From positions 930,001-994,000 of the forward strand of contig NZ_WMCD01000001.1 in the NCBI RefSeq assembly GCF_010994275.1: 64,000 nucleotides of DNA, written 5' to 3'. Origin of the DNA: Cyclobacterium jeungdonense (lineage in GTDB: Bacteria; Bacteroidota; Bacteroidia; Cytophagales; Cyclobacteriaceae). Both the position numbers and the translations under genes were made by a program. The first letter of the stretch is position 1, and each line of letters starts with the position of its first letter. The notes under the pieces were generated by a model. The model was not told the DNA's origin. It worked only from the letters and a program-made list of their open reading frames with translations, and did not search any database. Positions 62,556 to 64,000 of the stretch are shown here, in pieces.

Positions 62556-63013
62556 AATTACCAGTAATCCTTATTACTATCCTGTTGATTAGCATGATGA
62601 GCTGTAAACCAGAATTAAATCATTCGGAGGAACAGGATATCATGGAAATAACAGCCATGAGTCACGCGAGGGCTGATGCATTTAATGCAGGCGATGCGGC
62701 TGCTATTGCGGTTCATTTCACCACAAACGCAGTTCTCATGGCACCAAATAGTCCCAAAGAAATAGGACTGGAAGCTGTAGAAGCTTATTATCAGGGAATT
62801 TTTGATGCCTATAGAACAGGCTTGGAAAGCGGATATGAAGCGGTTCGGGTAGATGGAGATTTGGCTTTCGGCAGGGGCTTTGCAAAGGTTACCCTCGTCT
62901 CCAAAACAACCGGAGACACGACCTATTCCACCTCCAAATACCTGAATATCCTGGAAAGACAGCCCGACGGAAGCTGGAAAACAACCCATGACATCTGGAA
63001 TGCCAATGAATAA
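62552..63013 (+). CDS. NTF2-like (DUF4440/SgcJ-type) lipoprotein
   Basis: This 153-residue protein has a lipoprotein signal (VILITILLISMMSC). The rest is a cone-shaped NTF2-like fold of the DUF4440/SgcJ type: MSHARADAFNAGDAAAIAVH, NAVLMAPNSPKEIGLEAVEA, VRVDGDLAFGRGFAKVTL and LERQPDGSWKTTHDIWNANE. The fold can bind or isomerise small molecules, but many members have no known activity. It diverges from the lipid operon and converges with priA. It starts at an ATG that overlaps the stop of a small upstream frame. Confidence 0.82.
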   Translation: MKLPVILITILLISMMSCKPELNHSEEQDIMEITAMSHARADAFNAGDAAAIAVHFTTNAVLMAPNSPKEIGLEAVEAYYQGIFDAYRTGLESGYEAVRVDGDLAFGRGFAKVTLVSKTTGDTTYSTSKYLNILERQPDGSWKTTHDIWNANE

Positions 63014-63042
63014 CCAATTATTATGTAATTGAATTTATGCTC

Positions 63043-64000
63043 TTAAAAAGGATCCACATCTACCAAAAAACGAACCGAACGGAATTTTTTCTCCGCCTGC
63101 AACTCCATAATTTTTTCCATCAATTCTTTTTTGAAGTATTCCTGCACCGAAACCGACTTTTCTAGTTTGATCCAAATTTCAAAGAGGTACAGGTTTTTTA
63201 TTTTTCCAATCAGGGATTTTTCCGGGCCCAGTACAATTTTTTTGGCTTCAATAGTCGTAACCAGGTTTTTTAGGTGAAGGGAAGCATTCTCCGCCGTTTT
63301 ATAATCTTTGTGTTTAGTCGTTACCTTAATATTTTTTATAAACGGAGGATAATAAAACTGCTTGCGCTCACGGATCTCCTGTTGGTAGAAATCGGTATAA
63401 TTTCCGCTCATTATCTGACTGAAAATCAGTTGATCAGGCCTCCTGGTCTGAATAACCACATCACCTGTTTTTTCCCTTCTTCCTGCCCGTCCAGCCACCT
63501 GGGTAATTTGTTGAAAAGCCCGTTCCCCCGATCTGAAATCCGGGAAATAAAGGATACGGTCCGCATCAACGACCCCCACCAGGGAAACCCTGTCGAAGTC
63601 CAGGCCTTTGGTGATCATTTGGGTTCCAACCAGAATATCCACATTTCCAGCACCGAAGTCCTCCAAAATACGTTGGTAGCCATATTTGCTTCTGGTGGTA
63701 TCCAGATCCATTCTCGCAATTCGTGCCTCAGGAAATAGCAGGGACAGGTTTTCTTCAATTCGTTCCGTTCCTACTCCTACCGTGGTCAATTTATGACTTC
63801 CACAAGCCGGGCAAGCCTTGGGAGGCTTTTCTTTAAACCCACAATAATGGCATCTCAATTCTTCCTGATACTGATGGTAGGTGAGACTTACATCGCAATG
63901 CTCACATTGTGGAATCCACCCACAATCCTCACAAGAGATATAAGGCGCATAGCCTCTCCTATTCTGAAAAATTAACACTTGTTCCTGCCTGTTCAAGGCA
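63043..64000 (-). CDS. priA: Primosomal replication restart helicase PriA (partial, N-terminus beyond right edge)
   Basis: The last 317 or so codons of priA are visible; the gene runs off the right edge. The zinc-binding region is complete: SCEDCGWIPQCEHCDVSLTY, then CHYCGFKEKPPKACPACGSH. Helicase motifs follow (ARMDLDTTRSKYGYQRIL, DILVGTQMITKGLDFDRVSL, FQQITQVAGRAGRREKTGDV). The C-terminal domain ends RFLVDVDPF. PriA reloads the replisome at collapsed forks. It converges with the NTF2-like gene, 29 bp apart. Confidence 0.95.
   Translation of the reverse strand, partial: ALNRQEQVLIFQNRRGYAPYISCEDCGWIPQCEHCDVSLTYHQYQEELRCHYCGFKEKPPKACPACGSHKLTTVGVGTERIEENLSLLFPEARIARMDLDTTRSKYGYQRILEDFGAGNVDILVGTQMITKGLDFDRVSLVGVVDADRILYFPDFRSGERAFQQITQVAGRAGRREKTGDVVIQTRRPDQLIFSQIMSGNYTDFYQQEIRERKQFYYPPFIKNIKVTTKHKDYKTAENASLHLKNLVTTIEAKKIVLGPEKSLIGKIKNLYLFEIWIKLEKSVSVQEYFKKELMEKIMELQAEKKFRSVRFLVDVDPF

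Overview
The window looks like chromosome of a Bacteroidota bacterium, most likely order Cytophagales. The evidence is a SusC/SusD pair with an ECF sigma factor and FecR anti-sigma, Bacteroidota-type promoters (TTG, 19-20 bp, TAnnTTTG), many lipoproteins with a short lipobox, and DUF1501/DUF1549/DUF1553 and PVC-type heme proteins of the kind shared between Bacteroidota and Planctomycetes. No phage, plasmid or CRISPR region is visible. One tRNA is present and there is no rRNA.

Region 1 (1-8.3 kb) is mostly core metabolism: a MocR-type regulator cut by the left edge, a YfiT/DinB-like thiol transferase, IlvE, ArfB, an unusual gluconokinase/6-phosphogluconate dehydrogenase fusion, MnmA, a TruC-like pseudouridine synthase and a secreted M28 peptidase. 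It is followed by 1.4 kb without genes, packed with repeats (8.35-9.77 kb).

Region 2 (9.8-19.6 kb) is accessory. It holds a PQQ dehydrogenase lipoprotein with an internal heme c motif, a second detached copy of that gene's 3' end, an XRE/HigA antitoxin with a toxin reduced to a 32-codon stub, a sulfatase, a serine hydrolase, a BNR-type protein, and a DUF559 endonuclease gene sitting between two blocks of related palindromic repeats.

Region 3 (19.6-37.1 kb, all minus strand) is a nutrient-uptake locus read as ECF sigma, DUF1549, DUF1501, DUF2231/heme/LRR protein, FecR, SusC with STN signalling domain, SusD, then a second DUF1549 and DUF1501. The sigma factor is separated from FecR by three genes and the DUF1549-DUF1501 pair is present twice. 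The likely logic is that substrate binding at SusC/D signals through STN and FecR to the sigma factor, which induces export of the paired enzymes. The substrate cannot be read from the sequence. A PVC-type heme/propeller protein and a neutral-ceramidase-like hydrolase follow (37.7-42.0 kb).

Region 4 (42.1-48.1 kb) holds tRNA-Val(GAC), CbpA/CbpM, an HtpX-like protease with LemA, a small membrane protein, and an IorAB-type molybdenum hydroxylase.

Region 5 (48.5-53.9 kb, plus strand) is a tight four-gene set: a DUF5675 protein with an N-terminal membrane segment, a six-helix membrane protein carrying an endolysin-like N-acetylmuramidase domain, a DUF4230-like lipoprotein, and a 704-residue membrane-anchored protein of unknown function. 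Region 6 (53.9-62.3 kb, minus strand) is a compact seven-gene operon: alpha/beta hydrolase, acetoacetate-decarboxylase-like protein, two small membrane proteins, patatin phospholipase, membrane metallophosphoesterase, and a ChoD-like GMC oxidoreductase with a CxxCxxCxxxC motif. It looks like a lipid or sterol-modifying pathway. The window ends with a small NTF2-like lipoprotein and the 3' part of priA.

The two most promising under-described systems are regions 5 and 6. The DUF559-repeat element and the rearranged sigma/FecR locus come next.
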